In this document: positions 22,804 to 34,700 of the stretch, in pieces
Numbering within the stretch: the stretch's first letter is position 1
How the letters are laid out: every line of letters starts with the position of its first letter
From: Chrysomallon squamiferum
Lineage: Eukaryota > Mollusca > Gastropoda > Neomphalida > Peltospiridae
DNA: 64,000 nucleotides
Direction of reading: 5' to 3'
NCBI GenBank assembly: GCA_012295275.1
Contig: CM022676.1
Span: forward strand, 1,439,510 to 1,503,509
The notes under the pieces: model-generated
Database searches by the model: none
Told to the model about the DNA's origin: nothing
The model's input: only the letters and a program-made list of their open reading frames with translations
Program-made: the position numbers and the translations under genes

Positions 22804-22933
22804 GTTTCTTTTTCTTTATATTATTCTATTAGAATTCTGCATGAATAAGAGATTATTGGAAATATGACTAACCAAAACACACGCCAACAGACATCAGAAA
22901 TGTCATCAGGAATAAGTTTCCCTTAAATGCCAT
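19417..22933 (-). CDS. Secreted two-Ig-domain protein (unit B)
   Basis: Three minus-strand coding exons: 22933-22873 (signal peptide, 20 aa), 20721-20371 (Ig domain 1) and 19727-19417 (Ig domain 2 and stop). All junctions are GT-AG and phase 1, and they total 723 nt or 240 aa. Domain 1 (about residues 22-137) has Cys45 in ATLHC and Cys120 in DFTDWWCYVA, the usual intradomain pair, plus Cys77 and Cys91. Domain 2 (138-240) has Cys147, Cys161, Cys184, Cys191, then DAGEWQC (Cys225) and Cys238, with an N-glycosylation sequon at Asn166. The even cysteine number suggests several disulfides. No transmembrane helix or GPI-type tail follows, so the product should be secreted. Recognition or binding functions are typical of such proteins but cannot be assigned. 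No fibrinogen or lectin domain is visible. It lies divergent from CCDC191, about 2.5 kb away. Confidence 0.82.
19830..20215. repeat. 39-bp minisatellite in unit B Ig intron
   Basis: About nine to ten copies of a unit containing TTTGTAGAACTCACATATA and TTACTACTGACAG, period 39 bp. It gives a 13-residue repeat (EFYKAVTVSSNIC) on the minus strand, which is not a gene. It stands between Ig exons 1 and 2, at the place of the 42-bp array of unit A. Confidence 0.92.
21270..21640 (+). pseudogene. Coding-like remnant, unidentified
   Basis: Two overlapping plus-strand frames look protein-like: KIPEIKFFNVPPEDMKKFHN (from 21279) and, one frame over, EETLKMLSELRAVCMTNEPR (from 21496) to about 21633. Together they suggest one former protein broken by a frameshift near 21480. 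Family not recognised; possibly a transposase or retrocopy lying in the Ig intron. Confidence 0.35.
21985..22205 (+). pseudogene. Coding-like remnant 2, unidentified
   Basis: A plus-strand frame reads KSTKRLPRYQGLKRGGQEG and VVKLIFEVWASYAKSKYIP, then ends at ENG before GTGAGG, which resembles a splice donor. Unit A has the flanks (4380-4475 and 4478 onward) but lacks about 180 bp of this segment. It may continue the remnant at 21270-21640. Family not recognised. Confidence 0.3.
22768..22802. repeat. ATT microsatellite (unit B)
   Basis: Pure ATT triplets, about 35 bp, matching the mixed ATT/TTG run of unit A. Confidence 0.9.
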
Positions 22934-23102
22934 ATTCAGTTCTTCGGTCCTCTGACTTAAGCTATATTTCTAGGGAAAAAAAGAAGAAATGATTTGATAT
23001 AATTTATTATTGTCGCTGTTTGTTTATTGTTAATGTTTTAAGTAAATAAAAATGAATGTTAAAAACCTACCTAAAAAGTAAGGATAATGATAAAGAACTT
23101 AC

Positions 23103-23390
23103 ATATTCTGATTCCCTATAATTTCGTTTGTGGTTGTTTTCCGTCAACAAATATTTCGTGCACCAACGATTACCAACGAGTTTCATAAAGAACCATGCGG
23201 TCCAACTGTCCAAGACTAAGACGGAAACAACTGATGTGTCTAAAACTGCATGTATGATACATGCAGGAGAAAGCTTGGACTCCTTCAAATATAAACTCAG
23301 GAATCCTGGTCTCCTCAGATAGAACAGGCAATCACCGGACGTCGTTATTATTAGAAAAAAAATATATAAACAAACATCACTACTTTTCAG
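23103..23390 (-). other. Probable 5' leader exon of unit B Ig gene
   Basis: Counterpart of 5356-5640, with the same GAATAT then GTAAGT donor. The signal-peptide exon begins at 22969, 36 nt before its ATG. The 113-codon minus-strand ORF and the 64-codon plus-strand ORF here are conserved only because the whole block was duplicated recently. Confidence 0.45.
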
Positions 23391-23394
23391 ATTC

Positions 23395-24030
23395 AACTCA
23401 AAGTACACACATCTCGCTACTCAACCGAGATTCCTGAGGAAGAGGATCAAGATGTCATCATAGACACATTACAGGAAACCCTTCAAAATAATCCTTCTTA
23501 ACAGCTTGCAATTATGGCTTTGATTCAACACTTAAAAATGAAAACACATGAAGAAAACCAGGTCTTGGGAAGAAATAGTTCTGGAATCATGAAATTTAAT
23601 TTAAACCTAGCGTTGGGTGACAACAGCATGAAGATATTCCACATGCGTTCATTGACAGTTCAAAGCTATGTGAGAAAATAAATCTTGAAACCTTCTAAAG
23701 ATTAGAGAAGATCCTTCATCACAAAACATAAAAACCAGAAGATGGATTAAACACAGGTATTTGCTGAAAGAAAACAAACAAAATGGAAAATGAATGCTTC
23801 CAGCTGACTGAGATTCAAAGATCCCGCTTTAAGAATAGGTACTCTGAGCTGAACATTATAACGAAATAAAATAAACTTTAGAAGAAGGTAAAGTAGTGTA
23901 AACTGAGCAAATTTTGGAATCCTTCAGAAATAACCTTTTAAGAAATTCGCATTTCCGCAAGACAGACAAACTGGTTACAGAGCTATGGTATTTTCAACAC
24001 TTTTGGTCAAGTACAAATTTTCTGCGTTTT
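23395..24030 (+). pseudogene. Coding-like remnant, unidentified (unit B)
   Basis: Same damaged frames as 5640-6260, including the shared stop after LQETLQNNPS. Confidence 0.3.
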
Positions 24031-25153
24031 TGTTCTACTTAACGTAATAAAAAAAAAACTGCTACTCGTAAAATAAATGTTTATAGTTTATTGTTTTACA
24101 GGTGGGATCTGCATACACAGAATATGAATGACAATCCGTTCATATTATATAGTCTTCTCTTCTTATTTTTTATTTTTTATTTTTTTTTTCTTCTAAATAT
24201 CCAATTTTTCTTCAAATGTAATTGTTCCGTTATTTATCTTACAAATATATTTATCTGTGTAATACTACATGTTCAGAAACCAGTTAAATTAGCTGTTGGT
24301 ATTTTCATTTTGATTTATCTACGTATTGCTTAGCAGTTAACACTATTAAATTGATTATAGTTATATTTCTCTTCTTTTTTTTTCAGAATGATTTGGGTTG
24401 CCTTAAATTACTGTTTGTGCATTTATTTGGACTCTCATCTTTTTTCTCAACAACATCCAGCTAGTAATTTTGTATTGCAATAAACATACATTTTATTCGA
24501 CATTTAATGTTATAACTGAGTCATTTTAAATACAATATATATATATTCTATAAGCAAACTACGTTATTATCTAAGGGGTGCCAGTAATTTCCTAGCAGAG
24601 AGATGAGGAAAACTTTAACTGATTACTGTATAATGCAGAAATAAATCAAGTATCTGGAAAGGCAGAGAGAAAATGGTTCACGTCACTCGTGAAGGTCCTT
24701 CATAGATGTTAGACGTCATATTGCAGATTTTGAGCATCGTTACTGGGGGCAAAAATATGTGAACAGGAATTTCATTGTCCTGGTTTTTTCTGTTTTTCCA
24801 ATAGACACGAAACGTATAAAAATACTGAAATACAGATCATCATTTGTAACAGGACTAATAATATTCTGACATGGAAGACTGTACTTATTTATAGATGTAT
24901 TCAGCAAAAGAAACTAATTTACACTGCATGTTTTTCGATAAATTTCACCAAGAATTATAGATTATTTACCGATATATACTGTTTTTAGAACAAAATGGCC
25001 ATGTTTAAAAATGGCCAACAAAAGGGCACGAAAATACTATTCAGAAATATCCATCAGTATATCACAACGATTCGGCCAGTCTTGGACCAGTATTCTGGAG
25101 CTTTGAAGCTTGAACCTTTCCCCGCAAGCAGTAGGTAGATCAGAATAAACTCT

Positions 25154-25154
<1 letters not shown>

Positions 25155-25210
<56 letters not shown>
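25155..25210. repeat. AC microsatellite
   Basis: About 28 AC dinucleotides upstream of CCDC191. Unit A has only a very short ACAC tract at the matching place (7353-7363). Confidence 0.95.
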
Positions 25211-25216
<6 letters not shown>

Positions 25217-25451
25217 ACAGACAAACATTATACACACTATTATCAGAGTAGAACATAAAACAGAGCAAAGACCAGTCACTACAGTCTTTATTTCAGGAAG
25301 TTGTGAGAATATACAAAAATCGAAGTGCTCTACATTATTTGGAGGAAATCACGACTTTCCGAGTAGTTATGGATGCGTCCTATGTACCAAATTGTTTACT
25401 GAAAACATTTATTAAGCATTAACTTAAAATGGACAACCGAAAACTTTAAAA

Positions 25452-25638
25452 ATGGATGATAGCATTCACAAACCGGGTCTTTACAAATGGAAAAGACAGA
25501 CACCAACGAGATTATATTCTAGGTCGCAAGTAAGTAGAAAATTATGTTATATCGCAGTTCTAACCATAATCCATTGTCAATTACTAGAAGTAGAAGTCAG
25601 TAATAGTGAAAACTGTAATAATAACATAATTAATATAA

Positions 25639-25714
<76 letters not shown>

Positions 25715-28700
25715 TATATACAGTGGTACCTCGATTTACGAGTGCCCCAACTTACGAGTGTTTCGAGTTGTGTGCTTTGAGTTGCGAGCCAAAATCCGAG
25801 TTACAAGCGAGCTTCAGTGATGTGTTGTACTCGTATTTTGTGCAATATTTTGCCAAATTTCTTTTTTCTGGCCATGGATCCGAAGAAAGTGCTGAGAAGA
25901 AGAAGCAGGTAATGTCCATTGAATTCATAAAAAAATCATGAGCAAGATGTGCATATTGTTGTCTTGGCTAGGCAGTACAAGCATAGTACTTCTACGATAT
26001 GTACCATACTGAAGCTGAAGGAGTCAACAAAGGCTGTAACTCAAACCAAAGGCGTCAAAATAATTCGTCTGATCTCGAAGATAAATAAACTTTACCAGAC
26101 CAATTTATTTCTTTTCATTCTCTGTTATTTTGTTTGTCATTTATAAATACATTTTTCTTTTTTAAAAACACTAAATTGTACTGACAGCTGTCACTAAAGG
26201 TACTAAGATGTGTCACTACAGACACTAATATTATTTTTTCATTAATTGTAATGTATTTGTTTTCAAATTTATTTTATTTTATTTTCAGAATATCACAACC
26301 AAAGATGATATTAAGGACTGGATAAAGGTTGCAGTTTATTTTCTTTCTTTTACTTTTTTTTTTATATTTTCATTATTTTTATTTATTCTTTTATTTTGTG
26401 ATTTTTACTAATTTATAAACAAATAAATTGTTAATGTAATTATTATAAAATAATTATGTACTACTCAGTCTACTGTAGCATCTTTTATTAAAAAAAAAAT
26501 AATTTAATTTTTGTTAGATTATATCAACAAATGATTTTTTTTTCTTGTCCTCATTATCTGTTTATATCTGTAGTATATGCAAATATTTGTATCTATTATA
26601 ATCAGTTGTCACAGTTTCTTAATTACACAGTCAGTGGGCCCACCCAAGAAATGAGCCATATTTTAATAGAGTTATTATGACAGTGGTAGTATTATTAAAG
26701 CTATTAATCTTATATTTGCTCTGTAATAAAAATTAAAAACTGTAAGCAATACCTTCTGGTTACTTAGAAAGTGGAAGATGCTACTAATACAGCAGCCAAA
26801 GCGACATTCGGAGACCGCAGTGTGTATGGACGAGGAGGAGGGAGATATGCAGCACTGCAGTCAGTACAGCAGCTTCATGAGCACGATGAAATACACAGTG
26901 AAGGTAAACTTCTTAAATAATATTAATTAATACAAGATAATAGAAATTTTATATTGTATAACTGTGTATGTTTATTAATATGTAGGTGATACATTTTCTT
27001 TTATTTTTTAAAGTTTTTATGCTATATATGTATGTTTGTGGTGAGTATGTGTATTAGTGTATGTTTGTATGTGTTTGTGTATCTGTCTGTATGTATGTAA
27101 GCACACATGATGTGCACTTTACAGTTGCCTGATTGCCCATGGTGAATCAAAAGAGTGTTGGACAAGACAAAATTTACCATCTGTCCCCCAGTTCTTTATT
27201 ATTATTAGGTATCAAAATGCAAATAACTAACGTCTGAACGAAAGTGGGATCTTATTTTTGGGGGTCATTATTATGTGCTGATTACTGTCAATCTGTGCAC
27301 GATGAAACACACATAGGACATGATAGCAACTCCTTCCTCAGTCTGTTGAACAGTCTGAAAATATTCAGAAAATCACAGCCACATAAACATATTGTTAGGT
27401 GCATTTGGAATATCTCAGCTATGTCTGCCTTAGGCCCATGAGATTTCTGAAATTTTGGTGTGTTGAATCGTAATTGTTTATATCTGTAGTATATGCAAAT
27501 ATATGTATCTATTATAATCAATCGTCACAGTTTCTTAATTACACAGACATTGGGCTCACCAAAGGCACAGACCCTAGACAAGAAATGTGCCAAATTTTAA
27601 CTGGGTCGTTAGCACTTGAAAGCTAACACCTTTTATGTGCTGGGCCCCATGAACTAAAACATTCCAGACAGCATATTAATAATTTAATTACAGCAGTTTT
27701 TAATAAAACTAAAACAGTTTCTGTTTCCTTCTTTTGTGTTGTTATTGTATGTTTTATGATATGATCACATGTTTTCAAAGTGCAATTTAAGTGAAAGATA
27801 ATGAAAAGTTGTTGTTCAAGTTGCTGTGAGTGGCTCGATTGTACATACTTATTTATGTTTACACCTTGTAAATATATTGTACATTATTTTAACATGTACA
27901 GATTAATATAAACTTCTCTGACACCCACACACCCACACACATACACACATGATACTATTTCTGTTGTAATGTATTTGAAAAAAAAATGTAATTTTAGGTC
28001 TAGAATTACCAAATATTTTGTTTATGTTGTAAATTCAGCCCACGACTTTATTATTTATTGCTGTTGAAACGAAGCTGAAAATAATGTTGTAATTTAAAAC
28101 CTACAGTTACCAAGTATTTTGTTTATGTTGTAATTTCAGCCCAAGACTTTATTATTTATTGTTTATGTTGAAATGAAGCTGAAAATAATGTTGTAATTTA
28201 AAACCTAGAATTAACAAGTGTTTTGTTTATGTTGTAATTTAAGACGTAGAATTAACAAGTATTTTCTTTATGTTGTAATTTAAGCTGAAGAGTTGCTGAC
28301 TCAGTGGATGAATGAAAAAGTGATTTTAAATGATGATATTGACATTGATGATGAGTATTGGCCTCGCATAAAAGCCAGGTCAGAGGTCAAGTTGGAATGG
28401 GATCATCTGTTAGCAGATAACACAGAAGAATTAACTCACTCAGACTCTCATGTCATGAACACAACAGCAGGTTTTTTTTTTTATTCTATAAACAAATTTT
28501 TATATAAATTTAAAAAATGTACAGATACAGATATGCTCCGATTTATATTTCAAGAATGCAGCACTAGATATTTTGTAATTTATTATTTATAAATTTACAT
28601 GAAATATTGTCTGGTACATGTTAAATACTGTTAATTTTTCTGTGGTCATGACATCATAAAATAATGTTTTATAACAATCCTATTTGGTTATTATCTGCGA

Positions 28701-31700
28701 CATGTGGTAAGAAACAAATGAGATAATATCCTAAAACTGTTTATGGCTGTAGCTTTTCTGCATGCTTTTCTATAAACTTTTAAATCATGTTTCCTCATTA
28801 ATGTCATATTTATTTGGGAAAAAACAACAAATGAAACAAATACACTATTCACAGTCAAAGTGTTCAGATGCAAACCATGTGTATATTCTGATTTCATTTA
28901 CAACAAAATTTAAAGTGATGTAACTAACATTTGAGGTTTTTTTTAGAAAATTTATTTGACTTTGATAATCTGGATGAGACATCAGCTGTGGATTCCATAT
29001 TACACAGGATGTTGAATAAGCAAGTTGTCCACAAGGAATTTCTAAATGACCTTGGACTGGATGAAACATCAAAGAGAAAAGATCCAAGATTGAAAATGGA
29101 ACTCAGACATCAACAGGTAGGTAATCTAAGAACTGAAAAAACATAGTTGTTATTTACATGTGCATTCTTTTCTTTCATTATTTATTAATTTCTTAACTGA
29201 TAAACTTTTATATTTGAATAATAACCAAATTATATATACAAAAATTTTATGTAACACAGTTATAGTTATGTTGGAGTTATTTCTACTTTCTTTTATAAAA
29301 TGAAGTTAATTATTTTATTAAAGTAGTATCAGTTTTATTATTAATGTTATTGTTGTGTTGTTGTTGTGGCTGTTGGTGTTGTAAATTTGATTAACTAGAA
29401 ATGAAGTACACAGCATGATTTACCTGTAATTACAGGTGAGAGAAAATCGAGAAAGACAAGAGAAAGAACTGGTGAAGAAAAGACAAGCATTGAGAGAGAA
29501 AAAAGAAGTAAATTCAAAAGCAAAACAAATTTTAATGAAGGTAACTGCATTTTTAATATTAAATATATTTAACATTTTATTAAATATATTTTTATTAATA
29601 ATTACTTTCTAATGCTGTGCTTAATAGTTTTTAGACAAGATTTTTAATTCATCACTACCAAAGTGATTGTTGCAGTTTAGCAGAAATAATCTAAATTATA
29701 GTAAAGTAGTACTATATTGGACTTCTCAAAAGTAAACAAAATACCAGAGATTCTGTTTTAATTCATACTATATCTACAGGAAAAATCATAAAGATGTTAA
29801 TAATGAAAACTAAGAAATTATTTGTTAATTAGGAAGAGAGAGAGAAAGAGATGAGGGCAAAACATGAAGAAATGGAAATAAAACGAGAAATGGCAAGAAT
29901 TCGCAAACAGATGCAAGAAGAACGGAGAAAAATGGAGGATGAAGCTTTAAGGTATTTGTTATTTTCATTTGAAAACATCTTAATAGAAACAAATAAAGTT
30001 GTGTTGTATTTGTACTTTTATTTTAAGAGTGCAAGTGAAATCTTGCAGTATTTCTCGTTGCTATATTGCTAGCAACCAGTCCTTATTAGTGATAATACAA
30101 ATCTTAGTAGTTAAGTTAAATATCTTTCATTGGACCTTCCTGGGCACCATTATTGTACTGCTTTGTGGATTTCTTAAAGAAAGTCAGCTTCTCTCGTGAA
30201 AAGTTATTAAACAAAAATTCCTTACTTTAATTGTTGAGAGTAAAATAATACATTTTTGACAGCAAATCTTTCATTTATTTTATTCCATGATGATAATGGT
30301 GTCTGTAGGCTAAATATTTTTGCTCTGACTTCAACACTGCCACAATAAAAATATATTTAAAAGTCATTCATTTTTCATTCACCCACTTTTTGCTCCAAAA
30401 TAACTGTATCCACTGTGCCTAAAGCATTCACAGGTATTGCAAAATTGTCTTATTTATTTCATCATTCCCCATCAGGCTGAGCTTGCCCTCCTTGTCATGT
30501 TGGCAGGAAAAAGAAACAAGTTGTTTGTTAGATTAGCTGGGTGATGTTGTATAGAGTGTTTGACTTGATATGAAAGTCACACAACACAAATTAACTGTGA
30601 ATGTTTTGTAGAGTGAAAACAGAGAAATGGGAGAAAGAAAACACAGCAGTAAGTGAGATTCAGAAGAAAATATTTGAAGAGAAAAAACAACAGATGTTAA
30701 AGTATTTGGAAGAGGAAGAAAAAGAGAGAGTCATGCTGAAGAGATTGGAAGAATTCCAAGCTAAAAAAGCAGCAAAAAATTTACTTGTGAGTTTTAAGAA
30801 AAATATATTTACTTGTCATTTTTACCTTTCCTATGGCAAGGAAAGTATCATCTTGTAGAGGCAAAAGTATTTGAATATGACAGACGTCAGTGATATTCAT
30901 ATACAGATATGAATGATGAAATGTAGAAATCCTGTAATAACTTGTATACTATCATTACTAAATGTATTTGACAGGTAAATATCTAAGTCAGTGTGTTAAC
31001 AAAGTGTAGATAGCAGGTTCTGACAAAAATTTGATCCTTTTTCCAAAACATTTAGTTTTTTAAAATGAATTAAAAAATTATGATTACAGATAGATCTTAA
31101 TAAAATATTTATTGTATTTGATAACCGTATTTCATCTGTCAAACAAGTGTTTTACTTGATTATAAAATTTCTAAGAAACAGATTACCCAGAATAAGAGAT
31201 TAAACCATTTTCAGCTTTCTGTCTTGAAGCTAGTTTAAATGATTCTGTAAACCTCTAAACAAATGATAACCAAACGTGTGTCTGTTTATTTTAGATTATG
31301 CAGCAGCATTTCTCAGCTTGGTACAAAATAGTTCTAGAAAAACGACTGCGTGTAGGCAAGGCACGAGCTGTCTCAGACTGGAAGACTTTGCTGCGTGCGT
31401 GGAATGCGTGGCGATCGTACGTGAGATCAAAACAAGTTGATTTTGAAACACGACAACATGAACAGAATATTGTTGAAATAAACAGGTAACATTTTCTAGT
31501 TCTAATTATTATTCTCTGTGCAAAATCATTAGGAACAATTACTATAAGTTTTTCATTATACTCTGTAGCTGTAGTTTTCAGTTATATTTTGATTGCTGTC
31601 TGTGTCTCCTGCTTTCATTCATTCCATAAAAGTGTAAATGTATTTATGAAGCACAAAAAATAAAATGAAAAACAAGAGCAATGTAAAGTAATTATCATTA

Positions 31701-34700
31701 TCACCCCCTTAGACATTCACATTTCACCTGAGGAAATAATCACAAAATATTGAGAACTTCAATTGTATTGCAACTCCTGTAGCTAACAATTTTTCTTTGT
31801 TAGAAAAATATTAAATTAAACTGGAAACATATGAGTTATGGTTTTTTGAAGATATCATTTTGTACTGAACATTTTTACATAATGGAATCATAAAATTATA
31901 ATTCCCTAATTTATAAAGATGTTTCTGAAATTATAAGTATATTTATAGTTTTAAATATAAATAAATTCTGCTTATAGTCCTTAAATAGTATGTTTTATTG
32001 ATAGTTTGTAAATAAACAAATATTTTCCTTGAAATCCTTAAAAGAATAATTTTTCTACTTGTAATTCTTAAAAAGAATATAAATTTTCTTCTAGAAGGTT
32101 TGTAGACCTTAAATAGAACAAATGTTTTGTATGTATTTCTTGTAGAGAACAAATGTTCTACTTGTTGTTTTTAGTTCATTAAGCAGTTCTTGAATAGATT
32201 ATAGTGTTCTATTTGCAGATTTAGACAGAAACATCTACAGAAATCCTTTAATGGAATAAATGTTCTATTTATAGTCCTTAAATAGAACAAAAGTTCAACT
32301 TGTTTTTAAATAGAATAGATATTCCATTTGTAGTCCTTAAATAAAATAAATGTGTTGTACTGCACAAATAGAACACATGTTCTACCCACAAACCTTAAAT
32401 AGAAAAATATTTCTACTTACAATGCCTAAAATTACTACAAATATTCTACTAATAGTCCTTAAATAGAATAAAATATCTACTTAAATAGAGCGTTGTGTTC
32501 TACTAGTATTTCTTACTACAATAAATGTTTGTTAACAGTCCTTACAGAGAATGTTTAATGTGCAGTCCTTAAACCAGTGGTTCCCAACCTTTCAAATATA
32601 GCGACCCATTTTAGAACAAGCAATCAGGAAGCGACCCCATTCCTTAAAATATCTTATATATACATTCAGTTATTTGTACAACAAACTGCCATATATTGCC
32701 ATTATTGAATTATAGATTATTTATTCGTGAAGTAACTATACATTATGTAAATTCATGATTAATTTCAAGTTTATTCATAAAAAATTCCAAACATTAATTA
32801 CTTGCAAATCAATTCAAAATTATTCGAACACACAAATTTCCACCATTATGTAAAGTATTTTTATGAACTGACTTTAAAGACGGCTGGTATTGCAGTTTTT
32901 TAGCTAGCAATTCTATCCTGGCTCCGTTGTCGATATAGCACACCTCAAGTCGTCTTCCACATTTAATTTATTTCGGTACTTGTTTTTAAGGATGAGAAGT
33001 TGGGAGAATGCTGCTTCACATAAGTAAGTTGTTGGGAACGGCAATAAATTCCTTATTGCAATTTCTGATATTACTGGGAATCTTTGGAAACTTTTTGGCC
33101 AAAATTCTTGTAGATGCAGTTCAAACCATGATTTAGCTTCAAAATTGTTTGTTAAGTCGACATCAGATACACTGGCGTTGAAAGGGTTGAATGTAAGGGA
33201 GAAAGATTTGCAACATTCATCAGGAAAATAACTTCTTATTTGAACAGTAAGATTTTCCAAATGCTCTTGTATCAACCTATATAAGTCATCAATGTTAATT
33301 TCATTTGCCGCTTCTTCAACAAATTGGGCAAATGTTGGGAACATGTATAATTTCTTTTGGTTAATTTTGGTGATCCAGAGTTCCAATTTCATTTTGAAAG
33401 ACGATATCTTTTCAGACAATGATATTATCGTACTTTCCTTACCCTATAATTCTGTATTAATACTATTAAATATCTCAAAAATGTCGACCAGGTATGCCAA
33501 TTTGAACAAGGTAAATTCATCCGTAAACAATGATTCATATTCGCTTGCATTTTGAGAAGCGAGAAATATTTGCAGCTCTCCTCTCAATTCAAAAAATCTC
33601 TTCAACGCCTTTCCTTTCGAGAGCCACCTTACCTCTATGTGAAACAATAGTGCTTCATGCGTTGAACCCAAATCTTCACATAAAACTTTGAAGAGCCGTG
33701 TTGCAAGTGGCCTTGATTTAACGACATTTACTGCTTTAATCACTCGGTTAAGCATTTCTTTGAATGGTTCAGGTAACGTCTTGGTAGCTAATACTTGTCA
33801 ATGAATCATGCAGTGAGTCCCAATTACTTCTGGAGTTACTTTTTAAACTAACGATTGGAAGCCAGACTTACTGCCGAGCATTGCAGGTGCCCCGTCAGTA
33901 CAAACTCCGCACAATTTCTCCCATTCAATTGAATGTTCTTTGAAGAAATCATCAATTAAATTCAAAAATATCAGCAGCATTAGTTGAAGTTTGCAGAGGC
34001 TTACAAAACGAGAAATCTTCTTTAATTTTTTCATTTTTATAATAACGAACATACACAAGAAGTTGTGCAAAGTTTGTCACATCAGTAGTTTCATCAAGCT
34101 GAACAGCCCAGTTGGAGTTTCTTTTAATTTCTGAATAATTTTGCATAAAATATCCTATGACATATCTGTTATCCTTCATTTTACTGTATTGTTTGACACG
34201 GATAGAGGCGATACTTTATTTACTGCTTCAGGACCGATCATGAGACGTACAATATCTTTGGTGCATGGAAAAATAAGATTCTCAGCTGTTGTGTGTGGTT
34301 TTTAGCATGTGCTGTTCTTAATGCAACCGTGTATGAAGCTTCAATGGCGGCTAAATTTTTGTTTTGAAATAATCCACTGCTATCAAGCCGGCGGCTTTTG
34401 ACACAAACAACTTTTGCTTTAAAAAAGTCAATACTTTTATCTTTCAAATCAGGGTGCTTAGTCTGGAGAAGTCTTTGAAGTTTAGCTGGTTTCATGGACT
34501 CATGAGCAAGAACTTCCAAACATACTACACACTGTGGTCTTTCCACACCTGCAATAACTATGTCAGTGAATCCCCACTTCAAGAAATCATCGCTGTACTT
34601 TTTCTTTCTTACACTCATTTTTAAAGGGTTAAGAATCACTCAAACAAAACTAACTACGTGTCACTGCAAGTGTGAGTTCAACAAAACAGAAACCAAACAT

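Larger units (their letters stand above)
20722..22872. other. Intron 1 of the unit B Ig gene
   Basis: A 2.15-kb intron. It includes a TA-rich run at 20925-20950, plus-strand coding-like remnants (annotated separately) and an ATT microsatellite at 22768-22802. Its part from about 20722 to 21830 has no counterpart in unit A. Confidence 0.7.

Noticed and set aside
33292-33555. Plus-strand ORF inside the hAT element
   Set aside because: Shadow of the minus-strand transposase.
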